Origin: Patescibacteria group bacterium UBA6816
GTDB taxonomy: Bacteria > Patescibacteriota > Patescibacteriia > UBA2591 > UBA6264
Direction of reading: 5' to 3'
Assembly: GCA_002452615.1 (NCBI GenBank)
Contig: DKES01000003.1
Location: 13,180 to 20,588 of the forward strand
DNA: 7,409 nt
Shown: positions 1 through 4,731 of the stretch, one piece after another
How positions within the stretch are numbered: the stretch's first letter is position 1
Layout: every line of letters begins with the position of its first letter
Position numbers and translations under genes: made by a program
Notes under the pieces: model-generated
What the model was told of the DNA's origin: nothing
Databases searched by the model: none
Seen by the model: the letters and a program-made list of their open reading frames with translations, nothing else

Positions 1-1
1 C

Positions 2-106
2 TTAATGGAGATAGAAGATGAATTAGCTTTATTAGAAGATAATATTTTGACTCGGGAGGAAACACCTTTAGTGGGGGGACCAAAAAGTTATCAAGATAAG
101 AAATAA
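2..106 (+). CDS. C-terminal end of an unidentified protein (possible enolase tail), 5' truncated
   Basis: An open frame enters from the left edge and ends at TAA 104-106, giving 34 residues that start LMEIEDELALLEDN and end GGPKSYQDKK. Its codon use (TTA, GAA, GAT) matches the following genes, and it ends 6 bases before the first gpmI start, so the two are probably co-transcribed. The segment LMEIEDEL resembles the conserved LLRIEEEL stretch near the C-terminus of bacterial enolases. Enolase would make sense next to phosphoglycerate mutase because it uses that enzyme's product. However, the roughly 26 residues after the match are not a familiar enolase ending, and only one short segment supports the idea. 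That a protein ends here is well supported; its identity is a guess. Confidence 0.6.
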   Translation, partial: LMEIEDELALLEDNILTREETPLVGGPKSYQDKK

Positions 107-112
107 AAAATA

Positions 113-1702
113 ATGGACGAGTCTAAAAATAAAAAAGTTTTATTAGTAATTTTAGACGGCTGGGGAATAGCGCCACCTAATAAAGGAAATGCTATTAGTT
201 TAGCCCAGACGCCTTTTTATGATTCTTTATTTAAGCGTTATGCTCATACTCAGATTTGGGCCCACGGAAAGCACGTGGGTTTGCCCCTAGAACAACCGGG
301 TAATTCAGAAGCCGGACATTTGAATTTAGGGGCCGGACGAGTAGTTGAAGATGACGCTGTTTATATTACCCAATCCATTAAAGACGGAACCTTTTTTAAA
401 AATCCTGCTTTTGTTGAGGGAATCAAGTATTTAAAAAAACACCAGTCCCAAGTTCATTTAATGGGTTTGGTTACTGAGGAAAATAGCGCTCATTCTTCTC
501 CTTTTCATTGGTTTTCCATGATTCGTCTTTTAGACCAAGCGGGGATTAAAGAAGTTTTTCTTCATCTTTTTACTGATGGCCGGGATTCTGGACAACATGC
601 CGCTATAAAAATTTTAGGCCGGTTTCAAGAGCAATTAAAAAACAATCATCATCAATTTAATAATATTATTAAAGTAAAAATTTCCACAGTCGTGGGTCGT
701 TCTTATGCCATGGACCGAACCAAGCAATGGGTAAATATTGCCCAGGCTTATGACCTTTTAACTTTAGGAAAAGGGTTAAAAGTCCCTAACCCCAAAGAAG
801 CAATTACTCAAGCTTACAATCGAAAAGAAACTGATGAATTTATTAGCCCGACTGTTATTGTGGATAAAAAAGAAAAACCTTTAACCACGATTGGTAATCA
901 TGATTTGGTTATTTTTATGAATTTACGTTCTGACCGGGCGCGGCAATTAACCAAAGCTTTTGCTCAAAAAGATTTTAATCAAAAAAATCCAGAATCATTT
1001 AAAAGAAAAAAATGGTTACCAGATTTATTTTTTATTGCTTTAACTGATTTTGGTCCGGATTTAGATAAAGTTAGAACCGCGTTTCCTTCCCGGGTAATTA
1101 AAAATACCTTACCAGTCATTTTAAACGGGCGGTCTCAGTTTTATATTGCCGAAGCAGAAAAATACGCTCACATTAGTTTTTTCTTTAACGGCGGTTATAA
1201 TTATGCGGTCCACGGAGAAAAAAGAGTTAATATTCCTTCTCCAAAAACCGGACATTATGACCAAGTACCCCAAATGAGTGCCCCTAAAGTTTTTAAAAGG
1301 TTAATTAAAGAAATAGAGGAAAAAACTCCTTGCTTTGCTCTAGTTAATTTTTGTAATCCAGATATGTTGGGCCATACTGGTAATTTAAAAGCGGCCATAG
1401 AGGCGATTGAGTATTTGGACCCTAAAATAAAAGAGTTAGTTAAAAAAGCCCAAGCTAAGGGTTATCAGATTATTATCACTGCAGACCATGGTAATGCTGA
1501 AGAAATGATTAATCTAAAAACCAAAGAAATAATGACCACGCATACAATTAATCCGGTTCCTTTTATTTTAATTACTCCTCAGCGAAAGAAAATTAAATTA
1601 AAAAAATCAGGGCGCTTAGCTGATGTGGCCCCGACAGTATTAGATTTAATGGCCATTAAAAAACCTAAAGAAATGACTGGTCATTCTCTTATAAAAACAT
1701 AA
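113..1702 (+). CDS. gpmI: 2,3-bisphosphoglycerate-independent phosphoglycerate mutase, first (divergent) copy
   Basis: This 529-residue protein interconverts 3- and 2-phosphoglycerate in cytosolic glycolysis/gluconeogenesis through a phosphoserine intermediate, using two metal ions (family knowledge). All expected active-site elements are visible: LDGWG with Asp15; GNSEAGH with nucleophile Ser65; His127; DGRD with Arg157-Asp158; GRSYAMDR with Arg196 and Arg202; LRSDRAR with Arg272 and Arg275; AEKYAH with Lys350; NPDMLGH with Asp417 and His421; TADHGNAEEM with Asp458 and His459; and His477. Length fits the family (about 510-550). It departs from the usual sequence around the substrate lid: GLVTEENSAHS replaces the common SDGGVHSH type with one extra residue, and DGRDSGQHAA replaces DGRDTPP. 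It may therefore belong to a separate GpmI subfamily. ATG 113 is the only possible start, because an in-frame TAA lies at 104-106. No Shine-Dalgarno motif is present, and translation may be coupled to the upstream gene. Confidence 0.95.
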   Translation: MDESKNKKVLLVILDGWGIAPPNKGNAISLAQTPFYDSLFKRYAHTQIWAHGKHVGLPLEQPGNSEAGHLNLGAGRVVEDDAVYITQSIKDGTFFKNPAFVEGIKYLKKHQSQVHLMGLVTEENSAHSSPFHWFSMIRLLDQAGIKEVFLHLFTDGRDSGQHAAIKILGRFQEQLKNNHHQFNNIIKVKISTVVGRSYAMDRTKQWVNIAQAYDLLTLGKGLKVPNPKEAITQAYNRKETDEFISPTVIVDKKEKPLTTIGNHDLVIFMNLRSDRARQLTKAFAQKDFNQKNPESFKRKKWLPDLFFIALTDFGPDLDKVRTAFPSRVIKNTLPVILNGRSQFYIAEAEKYAHISFFFNGGYNYAVHGEKRVNIPSPKTGHYDQVPQMSAPKVFKRLIKEIEEKTPCFALVNFCNPDMLGHTGNLKAAIEAIEYLDPKIKELVKKAQAKGYQIIITADHGNAEEMINLKTKEIMTTHTINPVPFILITPQRKKIKLKKSGRLADVAPTVLDLMAIKKPKEMTGHSLIKT

Positions 1703-1715
1703 AATAGCCAAGGAA

Positions 1716-1736
1716 CCTACGAGGTCTCGCCTCGTA
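1716..1736. repeat. Hairpin repeat, copy 1 of 2
   Basis: TACGAGG (1718-1724) and CCTCGTA (1730-1736) form a perfect 7-bp stem around TCTCG; with a T-G closing pair the loop shrinks to CTC. The 22-base block 1715-1736 recurs without mismatch at 1803-1824. No T-run follows, so it is not a typical intrinsic terminator of gpmI copy 1. Confidence 0.85.
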
Positions 1737-1742
1737 CGATTT

Positions 1743-1787
1743 AATTCAGGGTCTGACCCCTTGGGGTCTGACCCTAATCCCTGAATT
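1743..1787. repeat. Nested imperfect hairpin between the two gpmI genes
   Basis: The outer arms AATTCAGGG (1743-1751) and CCCTGAATT (1779-1787) are perfectly complementary. Inside them, 1749-1760 pairs with 1763-1774 with one mismatch (T1754/T1769) across a two-base TT turn. GGGTCTGACCC also occurs twice in direct orientation (1749-1759 and 1764-1774). It lies exactly between the two identical hairpin repeats. No coding frame is apparent here. Confidence 0.8.
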
Positions 1788-1803
1788 CGAGACTCAGCCT
1801 CCA

Positions 1804-1825
1804 CCTACGAGGTCTCGCCTCGTAG
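1804..1825. repeat. Hairpin repeat, copy 2 of 2
   Basis: Same sequence as the hairpin at 1716-1736, here with an 8-bp stem: CTACGAGG (1805-1812) and CCTCGTAG (1818-1825) around TCTCG. Since each copy is self-complementary, the two copies can also pair with each other across the central structure. Confidence 0.85.
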
Positions 1826-1834
1826 ATAAAAATA

Positions 1835-1853
1835 GACAAGGTTCGACCTTGTC
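1835..1853. repeat. Triloop hairpin GGTTCGACC, upstream of gpmI copy 2
   Basis: GACAAGGT (1835-1842) pairs perfectly with ACCTTGTC (1846-1853) around a three-base TCG loop. The apex GGTTCGACC belongs to the GGYTCRRCC group seen again upstream of secA and between the two small genes. It lies 35 bases before the gpmI start. Confidence 0.8.
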
Positions 1854-1888
1854 CAGAGTAAATGGAAAAGATAAAAATATTATAATAT

Positions 1889-3466
1889 ATGGTAAGTCAA
1901 CCTAAAAAAATACAACCAGTAATTTTAATAATTTTAGACGGTTGGGGCTTGGCTCCGGCTAGTCAAGGTAATGCCGTGGCCTTAGCCCAGACCCCGGTTT
2001 TTGATAAATTAGCCTCCCTTTATCCAACCATGAGTTTACAAGCGGCTGGTGAGGCCGTGGGTTTAACTTGGGGAGAACCTGGTAATTCAGAAGTAGGGCA
2101 TTTAAGTTTAGGTTCCGGGAGAATTATTTGGCAGAATTTAGCGCGAATTACTCACGCGGTTAGTGATGGGAGTTTTTATGAAAATGAAAAATTTTTACAA
2201 GCGATTAATCATGCTAAAAAAAATAATTCCACGCTTCATTTAATGGGGTTGGTTTCTAATGGTTCAGTTCATTCTTTAAATGAACATCTTTATGCTTTAA
2301 TGGAAATTGCCCAGAAAAATAATTTAGAGAAAGTGGCCATTCATGCTTTTTTAGATGGTCGAGATACGCCGCGTGATAGTGCTCAAGGATTTATTAAAGA
2401 ACTCCTTTTCCGGATAGAAGAAATTGGGGTGGGGAAAATTGCTAGTTTAGCGGGTCGTTTTTGGGCTATGGACCGGGACAATCATTGGGAAAGAATAGAA
2501 CAATCTTATTTAGCCTTAACTAAAGGTTTGGCAGAAAAAGAATATCAAAACCCTTTAAAAGCGATTAAAGATTCTTATGAAAAAGAGGTTTATGATGAAG
2601 AATTTAAACCCGTGGTTATTTTAAATGAACAAGGAGAGCCTCAAGGAAAAATACAAGATAATGACGCGGTTATCTTTTTTAATTTCCGTTCTGACCGAGC
2701 GCGGGAGATTACTAAAGCTTTTGTGGCGGATGAATTCAAAGGGTTTAAGCGTGAGAAATTAAATAATTTGTTTTTTGTGGCGATGACAGAATATGAAAAG
2801 GATTTGCCCGTGGAAATTGCTTTTCCCCCAGAAACAGTTAAAGAACCTTTAGCTAAAATTTTAAGTGACCAGGGATTAAAACAATTACATCTGGCGGAAA
2901 CAGAAAAATTTGCTCACGTTAGTTTTTTCTTTAACGGGGGAAGAGAAAAACCCTTTCCCGGAGAAAAAAGAGTTTTAATTCCTTCTCCAAGAATAGATTC
3001 TTATGCCAAAAAACCTGAAATGTCTGCTCCAGAAGTGGCTCATCAAGTTCTTTGGGGGCTCGGGAGTCAAGAATATGATTTTATAGTGGTTAATTTTGCT
3101 AATCCAGACATGGTCGGCCACACCGGAGATTTAAAAGCCGCGATTAAAGCTATTGAAGTTTTAGATGATTTTTTGGGACAAATAATTGATTTAGCCTTAA
3201 AATTAAATTGGGTTAGTTTAATTACCGCTGACCATGGCAATGCTGAAGAGATGGTTAATTTAAGAACGGGAGAAATAAATAAAGAGCACACTACTAATCC
3301 AGTGCCCTTTATTATTGTAGATAAGAACAAGGAGAGTAAAAATCCTTTGCCCGTGGATTTTAATTCCATGGTTCCTTTAGGAGTTTTAGCTGATATTGCT
3401 CCGACTATTTTAAAAATTATGGGCTTACCTAAATCTTCGGAAATGACTGGGACAGCCTTAGTTTAA
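1889..3466 (+). CDS. gpmI: 2,3-bisphosphoglycerate-independent phosphoglycerate mutase, second (canonical) copy
   Basis: This 525-residue protein has the same reaction and fold as the preceding gene and is closer to the textbook GpmI sequence. Visible catalytic elements are LDGWG with Asp17; GNSEVGH with nucleophile Ser67; GSVHS with His128; FLDGRDTP with Arg158-Asp159; GRFWAMDR with Arg190 and Arg196; FRSDRAR with Arg267 and Arg270; AETEKFAH with Lys340; NPDMVGH with Asp407 and His411; TADHGNAEEM with Asp448 and His449; and EHTTNPVPF with His467. Nothing essential is missing, so both copies look active. The two proteins align end to end but differ at a large share of positions, so the duplication is old or one copy was acquired. 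ATG 1889 is the start: an ATG at 1862 in the same frame hits TAA at 1883-1885. No Shine-Dalgarno motif is within range. Confidence 0.96.
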   Translation: MVSQPKKIQPVILIILDGWGLAPASQGNAVALAQTPVFDKLASLYPTMSLQAAGEAVGLTWGEPGNSEVGHLSLGSGRIIWQNLARITHAVSDGSFYENEKFLQAINHAKKNNSTLHLMGLVSNGSVHSLNEHLYALMEIAQKNNLEKVAIHAFLDGRDTPRDSAQGFIKELLFRIEEIGVGKIASLAGRFWAMDRDNHWERIEQSYLALTKGLAEKEYQNPLKAIKDSYEKEVYDEEFKPVVILNEQGEPQGKIQDNDAVIFFNFRSDRAREITKAFVADEFKGFKREKLNNLFFVAMTEYEKDLPVEIAFPPETVKEPLAKILSDQGLKQLHLAETEKFAHVSFFFNGGREKPFPGEKRVLIPSPRIDSYAKKPEMSAPEVAHQVLWGLGSQEYDFIVVNFANPDMVGHTGDLKAAIKAIEVLDDFLGQIIDLALKLNWVSLITADHGNAEEMVNLRTGEINKEHTTNPVPFIIVDKNKESKNPLPVDFNSMVPLGVLADIAPTILKIMGLPKSSEMTGTALV

Positions 3467-3490
3467 ATTTAAAAAATAAATATTAAGGCA

Positions 3491-3510
3491 AAGCATTTTA
3501 AAAAATGTTT
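3491..3510 (+). other. Weak A/T-rich hairpin between gpmI and hpf
   Basis: AAGCATTTT (3491-3499) can pair with AAAATGTTT (3502-3510) with one G-U pair and a two-base loop. It sits just before the hpf ribosome binding site. The stem is nearly all A-U and no T-run follows, so it could equally be base-composition noise. Confidence 0.25.
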
Positions 3511-3515
3511 TGTGT

Positions 3516-3520
3516 GAGGG
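3516..3520 (+). promoter_or_regulatory. Ribosome binding site of hpf
   Basis: GAGGG ends six bases before ATG 3527 and fits the anti-Shine-Dalgarno consensus. It fixes the hpf start and contrasts with both gpmI genes and secA, which have no such motif. Confidence 0.65.
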
Positions 3521-3526
3521 CCAATT

Positions 3527-3871
3527 ATGAAAATACAATATTTATTAAACAATATTAATTTAACAGAAAAAGACAAAAAAGAAGTGGCGGAGAAATTAGA
3601 AAAGTTGTCGAAATTTTCTGATAAAATTTTAAAAGTTAAAGTAGATTTAAGTTATCGCCCCACCCGAGTTAAAGAAGAAGCAGTGCGGTTAGAAGTTAAT
3701 TTAGTTTTACCTCATAAATTATTACGGGCCGTGGTTAAGGGGTCTGATTACAAAGATGCTCTTGATGAAGTAGAAAAAAAATTAAAAAGGCAATTAAGAA
3801 AGTATAAAACTTTTGGGGAAGCTAAAAAAAGATTAACCCAAAAAAAGATTAGAAAAATAAAACAAAAATAA
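3527..3871 (+). CDS. hpf: Ribosome hibernation promoting factor, short form (HPF/RaiA, S30AE family)
   Basis: The protein is 114 residues. Family members bind the 30S subunit in the mRNA/tRNA channel and inactivate or protect ribosomes during slow growth. The sequence fits the beta-alpha-beta-beta-beta-alpha fold: strand 2-7, helix about 12-29, strands about 34-43, 51-61 and 64-71, and a final helix 74-94. That helix carries the family signature DYKDALDEVEKKLKRQLRKYK, with Asp74, Tyr75, Ala78, Asp80, Leu86, Leu90 and Tyr93. It has a strongly basic tail (95-114, mostly Lys/Arg) and lacks the C-terminal dimerisation domain of long HPF, so it resembles the short HPF/YfiA class. It starts 60 bases after gpmI and is followed by a terminator at 3895-3924. 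The hpf-secA neighbourhood is known from Firmicutes; here two opposite-strand small genes lie between them. Confidence 0.9.
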   Translation: MKIQYLLNNINLTEKDKKEVAEKLEKLSKFSDKILKVKVDLSYRPTRVKEEAVRLEVNLVLPHKLLRAVVKGSDYKDALDEVEKKLKRQLRKYKTFGEAKKRLTQKKIRKIKQK

Positions 3872-3894
3872 TTTAAGATTAGAAACTTTAAAGA

Positions 3895-3924
3895 AAAAGA
3901 GCCGGATTTTTATCAGGCTCTTTT
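3895..3924. terminator. Intrinsic terminator, probably bidirectional
   Basis: AAAAGAGCC (3895-3903) and GGCTCTTTT (3916-3924) form a perfect 9-bp stem with a 12-base loop. T-rich sequence follows on both strands: TTTT on the + strand, and TTTTTCTTT on the - strand. It lies 23 bases after hpf and 6 bases beyond the stop of the converging small gene at 3931-4107, so it can end both transcripts. Confidence 0.8.
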
Positions 3925-3930
3925 ATGATT

Positions 3931-4107
3931 TTAGAAAAAAAGATAAACGATTTTGCCGTTTTTTTCGCGTAAAGCTAGAGCTTTCCCCTTTTTCCAGATT
4001 TTATAAAAACTAAAATACTGGCGAGTGTTGGTCCAATTTCTTTCTGACATTTCTTTTTCCGAATAAACATTATCTTTTTTAATCTCTGGTTTTTGCTTCT
4101 TAGTCAT
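3931..4107 (-). CDS. Small basic protein of unknown function, paralogue of the gene at 4260-4472
   Basis: This 58-residue protein starts MTKKQKPEIKKDNVYSEKEM, ends GKIVYLFF, and stops at TAA (3933-3931). I do not recognise a named family. It has no signal peptide or membrane segment, is rich in Lys and aromatic residues, and contains Trp25 and Trp38. The shape VYSxxE (14-19), W25, then YxxWxKGK (35-42) and KxGxIxxxF is shared with the larger neighbour, which supports a real coding sequence and a gene duplication. It also has a full expression cassette: a -35/-10 pair at 4130-4157, a strong AGGAGGG six bases before ATG 4107, and the terminator at 3895-3924. Codon use (AAA, GAA, AAT) fits the Patescibacteria-like neighbours. 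It runs against the flanking genes between hpf and secA. Confidence 0.72.
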   Translation of the reverse strand: MTKKQKPEIKKDNVYSEKEMSERNWTNTRQYFSFYKIWKKGKALALREKNGKIVYLFF

Positions 4108-4113
4108 AATAAT

Positions 4114-4120
4114 CCCTCCT
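4114..4120 (-). promoter_or_regulatory. Strong ribosome binding site of the 58-residue small gene
   Basis: On the - strand AGGAGGG lies six bases before ATG 4107. This near-perfect motif selects that start and argues that such a short frame is translated. Confidence 0.8.
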
Positions 4121-4129
4121 TTTTTTATT

Positions 4130-4157
4130 AATCTAACAGGTTTAAAAGATTTGTCAA
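4130..4157 (-). promoter_or_regulatory. Sigma70-type promoter of the 58-residue small gene
   Basis: A consensus -35 TTGACA (4157-4152 on the - strand) is followed after 16 bases by -10 TAGATT (4135-4130). The predicted RNA start is near 4123, giving a leader of about 16 bases that contains the ribosome binding site. Confidence 0.6.
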
Positions 4158-4161
4158 CCTC

Positions 4162-4182
4162 TTTACTGGTTCAACCAGTAAA
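4162..4182. repeat. Triloop hairpin GGTTCAACC
   Basis: TTTACTGGT (4162-4170) pairs perfectly with ACCAGTAAA (4174-4182) around TCA. It sits just upstream of the -35 of the 58-residue small gene and is a member of the GGYTCRRCC apex group. Confidence 0.8.
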
Positions 4183-4228
4183 AGTTTGGTAAAGTTTGGT
4201 GGCTCAGCCACCAAACTTTCCAAACTTT
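4181..4228. repeat. Long hairpin with 22-bp stem, one bulge and TCA loop
   Basis: The inner stem is 13 bp, AAAGTTTGGTGGC (4191-4203) with GCCACCAAACTTT (4207-4219), around the loop TCA. After a single bulged T (4190) the stem continues 9 bp, AAAGTTTGG (4181-4189) with CCAAACTTT (4220-4228). The lower part arises from a direct repeat AAAGTTTGGT (4181-4190 and 4191-4200) on the left, matched by a repeated CCAAACTTT on the right. Its apex GGCTCAGCC is the GC variant of the recurrent hairpin group. Confidence 0.85.
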
Positions 4229-4241
4229 ATAAAAATAAAAA

Positions 4242-4261
4242 AAGGGTGTAAAAACACCCTT
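4242..4261 (-). terminator. Intrinsic terminator of the 70-residue small gene, overlapping its stop codon
   Basis: AAGGGTGT (4242-4249) and ACACCCTT (4254-4261) form an 8-bp stem with a four-base loop. Reading the - strand, a long T-rich run follows directly (about 4243-4230). The stop codon (4262-4260) lies inside the upstream arm, so transcript end and coding end nearly coincide. Confidence 0.85.
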
Positions 4262-4472
4262 ATTGAGAAGAGCTAAGGGTCAGAAAAATGTGAGTTATTT
4301 CTCCTGTTTTTTTGTCCTGAAAAATAACTTTTTTTCCTTTTTGCCAAGATTGATATTTAGCAAAATGACCATTATCAGAAAATTCTGATTGTATTTTCCA
4401 GCCCTTTTTTTCTAACTCTTCTTTACTATAAACCTGTTGGGTTCTAATTCTATCCGCTTTTTCTTCTCGCAT
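4260..4472 (-). CDS. Small protein of unknown function, paralogue of the gene at 3931-4107
   Basis: This 70-residue protein starts MREEKADRIRTQQVYSKEEL and ends FLTLSSSQ. I do not recognise a named family. Aligned with the 58-residue neighbour it shares Ile9, Val14-Tyr15-Ser16, Glu19 and Trp25 without gaps. After a 5-residue insertion (around DNGHF) it shares YxxWxKGK (40-47) and KxGxIxxxF (55-63). It has no membrane segment or signal peptide, and the charged N-terminus and alternating hydrophobics at 48-64 would suit a small alpha/beta or beta-hairpin fold (inference). Its own promoter (4515-4542), AGGAGGG ribosome site and terminator make it an autonomous cassette like its paralogue. Codon use matches the Patescibacteria-like genes, giving no sign of recent foreign origin. 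Confidence 0.78.
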   Translation of the reverse strand: MREEKADRIRTQQVYSKEELEKKGWKIQSEFSDNGHFAKYQSWQKGKKVIFQDKKTGEITHIFLTLSSSQ

Positions 4473-4475
4473 AAA

Positions 4476-4482
4476 CCCTCCT
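4476..4482 (-). promoter_or_regulatory. Strong ribosome binding site of the 70-residue small gene
   Basis: On the - strand AGGAGGG lies three bases before ATG 4472, a somewhat tight spacing. The sequence TAAACC just upstream can pair with GGTTTA, which spans the end of the motif and the start codon, so the site could be partly hidden in a small hairpin. Confidence 0.7.
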
Positions 4483-4514
4483 TTTAAAGGTTTAAGAACA
4501 TTTCTATTAAGGTT

Positions 4515-4542
4515 AGTATAACTAAAATTTTATTTTTGTCGA
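4515..4542 (-). promoter_or_regulatory. Sigma70-type promoter of the 70-residue small gene
   Basis: On the - strand, -35 TCGACA (4542-4537, five of six consensus bases) and -10 TATACT (4520-4515, five of six) are 16 bases apart, the same spacing as the paralogue's promoter. The predicted RNA start is near 4508, giving a leader of about 36 bases. Confidence 0.6.
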
Positions 4543-4580
4543 GCCTACTTTACTTAGGAGCAAGGCTCCTAAGTAGCTCG
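4540..4580. repeat. Bulged hairpin with AAG loop, overlapping a -35 element
   Basis: TACTTAGGAGC (4551-4561) pairs perfectly with GCTCCTAAGTA (4565-4575) around AAG. A lower stem CGAGC (4540-4544) with GCTCG (4576-4580) flanks it, leaving a six-base one-sided bulge. Its left foot overlaps the -35 element of the 70-residue small gene. Its loop and apex differ from the GGYTCRRCC group. Confidence 0.75.
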
Positions 4581-4602
4581 TTACCTATGTATCTCATCTT
4601 TT

Positions 4603-4631
4603 GCAGCTTTTTACAGTGCAGTTTTTTACAG
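4603..4631. repeat. Short tandem direct repeat upstream of secA
   Basis: GCAGCTTTTTACAG (4603-4616) and GCAGTTTTTTACAG (4618-4631) differ at one base and are spaced 15 bases apart. The second runs directly into the first GGTTCAACC hairpin. Confidence 0.65.
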
Positions 4632-4667
4632 GTTCAACCTGTGTAAAATACACAGGTTCAACCTGTG
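4628..4667. repeat. Paired GGTTCAACC hairpins able to refold into one long hairpin
   Basis: Two copies of ACAGGTTCAACCTGTG start at 4628 and 4652. Each folds alone: a 6-bp stem (4628-4642) and a 7-bp stem (4651-4667), both with TCA loops. Alternatively 4628-4645 pairs with 4649-4666 as one 18-bp arm around AAA with a single C-C mismatch (4635/4659). The two states exclude each other. The structure lies 72 bases upstream of secA. Confidence 0.8.
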
Positions 4668-4678
4668 CGTGTATGAGT

Positions 4679-4701
4679 GGGTTTGGGGAAGGGATTAGGG
4701 G
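4679..4701 (+). promoter_or_regulatory. Canonical G-quadruplex motif upstream of secA
   Basis: Four G-runs, GGG (4679-4681), GGGG (4685-4688), GGG (4691-4693) and GGGG (4698-4701), are separated by loops TTT, AA and ATTA. This meets the G3+N1-7 rule and stands out in an AT-rich surrounding. It ends 37 bases before the secA start and abuts the candidate secA promoter. Any regulatory role is inference. Confidence 0.6.
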
Positions 4702-4702
4702 C

Positions 4703-4731
4703 TTGTTTTTTCCTTTTAATTTTGTTAATGT
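4703..4731 (+). promoter_or_regulatory. Candidate secA promoter giving a leaderless mRNA
   Basis: TTGTTT (4703-4708) and TAATGT (4726-4731) are 17 bases apart, and TGT (4723-4725) supplies an extended -10. RNA would start near 4738, almost exactly at the secA ATG, which would explain why secA has no Shine-Dalgarno motif. The -10 hexamer is poor and chance matches are common in such AT-rich sequence. Confidence 0.3.

Noticed and set aside
1718..1736. First hairpin as terminator of gpmI copy 1
   Set aside because: The stem is good but is followed by CGATTTAATT rather than a T-run, so intrinsic termination is not supported.
1715..1825. Repeated palindromes as a CRISPR array
   Set aside because: Only two exact copies exist, the interval is itself palindromic, and no further units or cas genes are present.
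1881..1886. Perfect TATAAT just before the second gpmI
   Set aside because: It ends two bases before the ATG, so RNA would start inside codon 2, and no -35-like hexamer lies 16-18 bases upstream. A/T-rich sequence gives such matches often.
3067..3369. 100-residue open frame on the - strand
   Set aside because: It lies wholly inside the well-supported second gpmI, antisense to its conserved NPDMVGH and TADHGNAEEM region, and has no ribosome site or recognisable protein.
4628..4667. GGTTCAACC/GGTTCGACC as tRNA T-arms
   Set aside because: The GTTCRA core recalls a tRNA T-loop, but the loop here is three bases on a perfect palindrome, and no acceptor, D or anticodon arms surround it.
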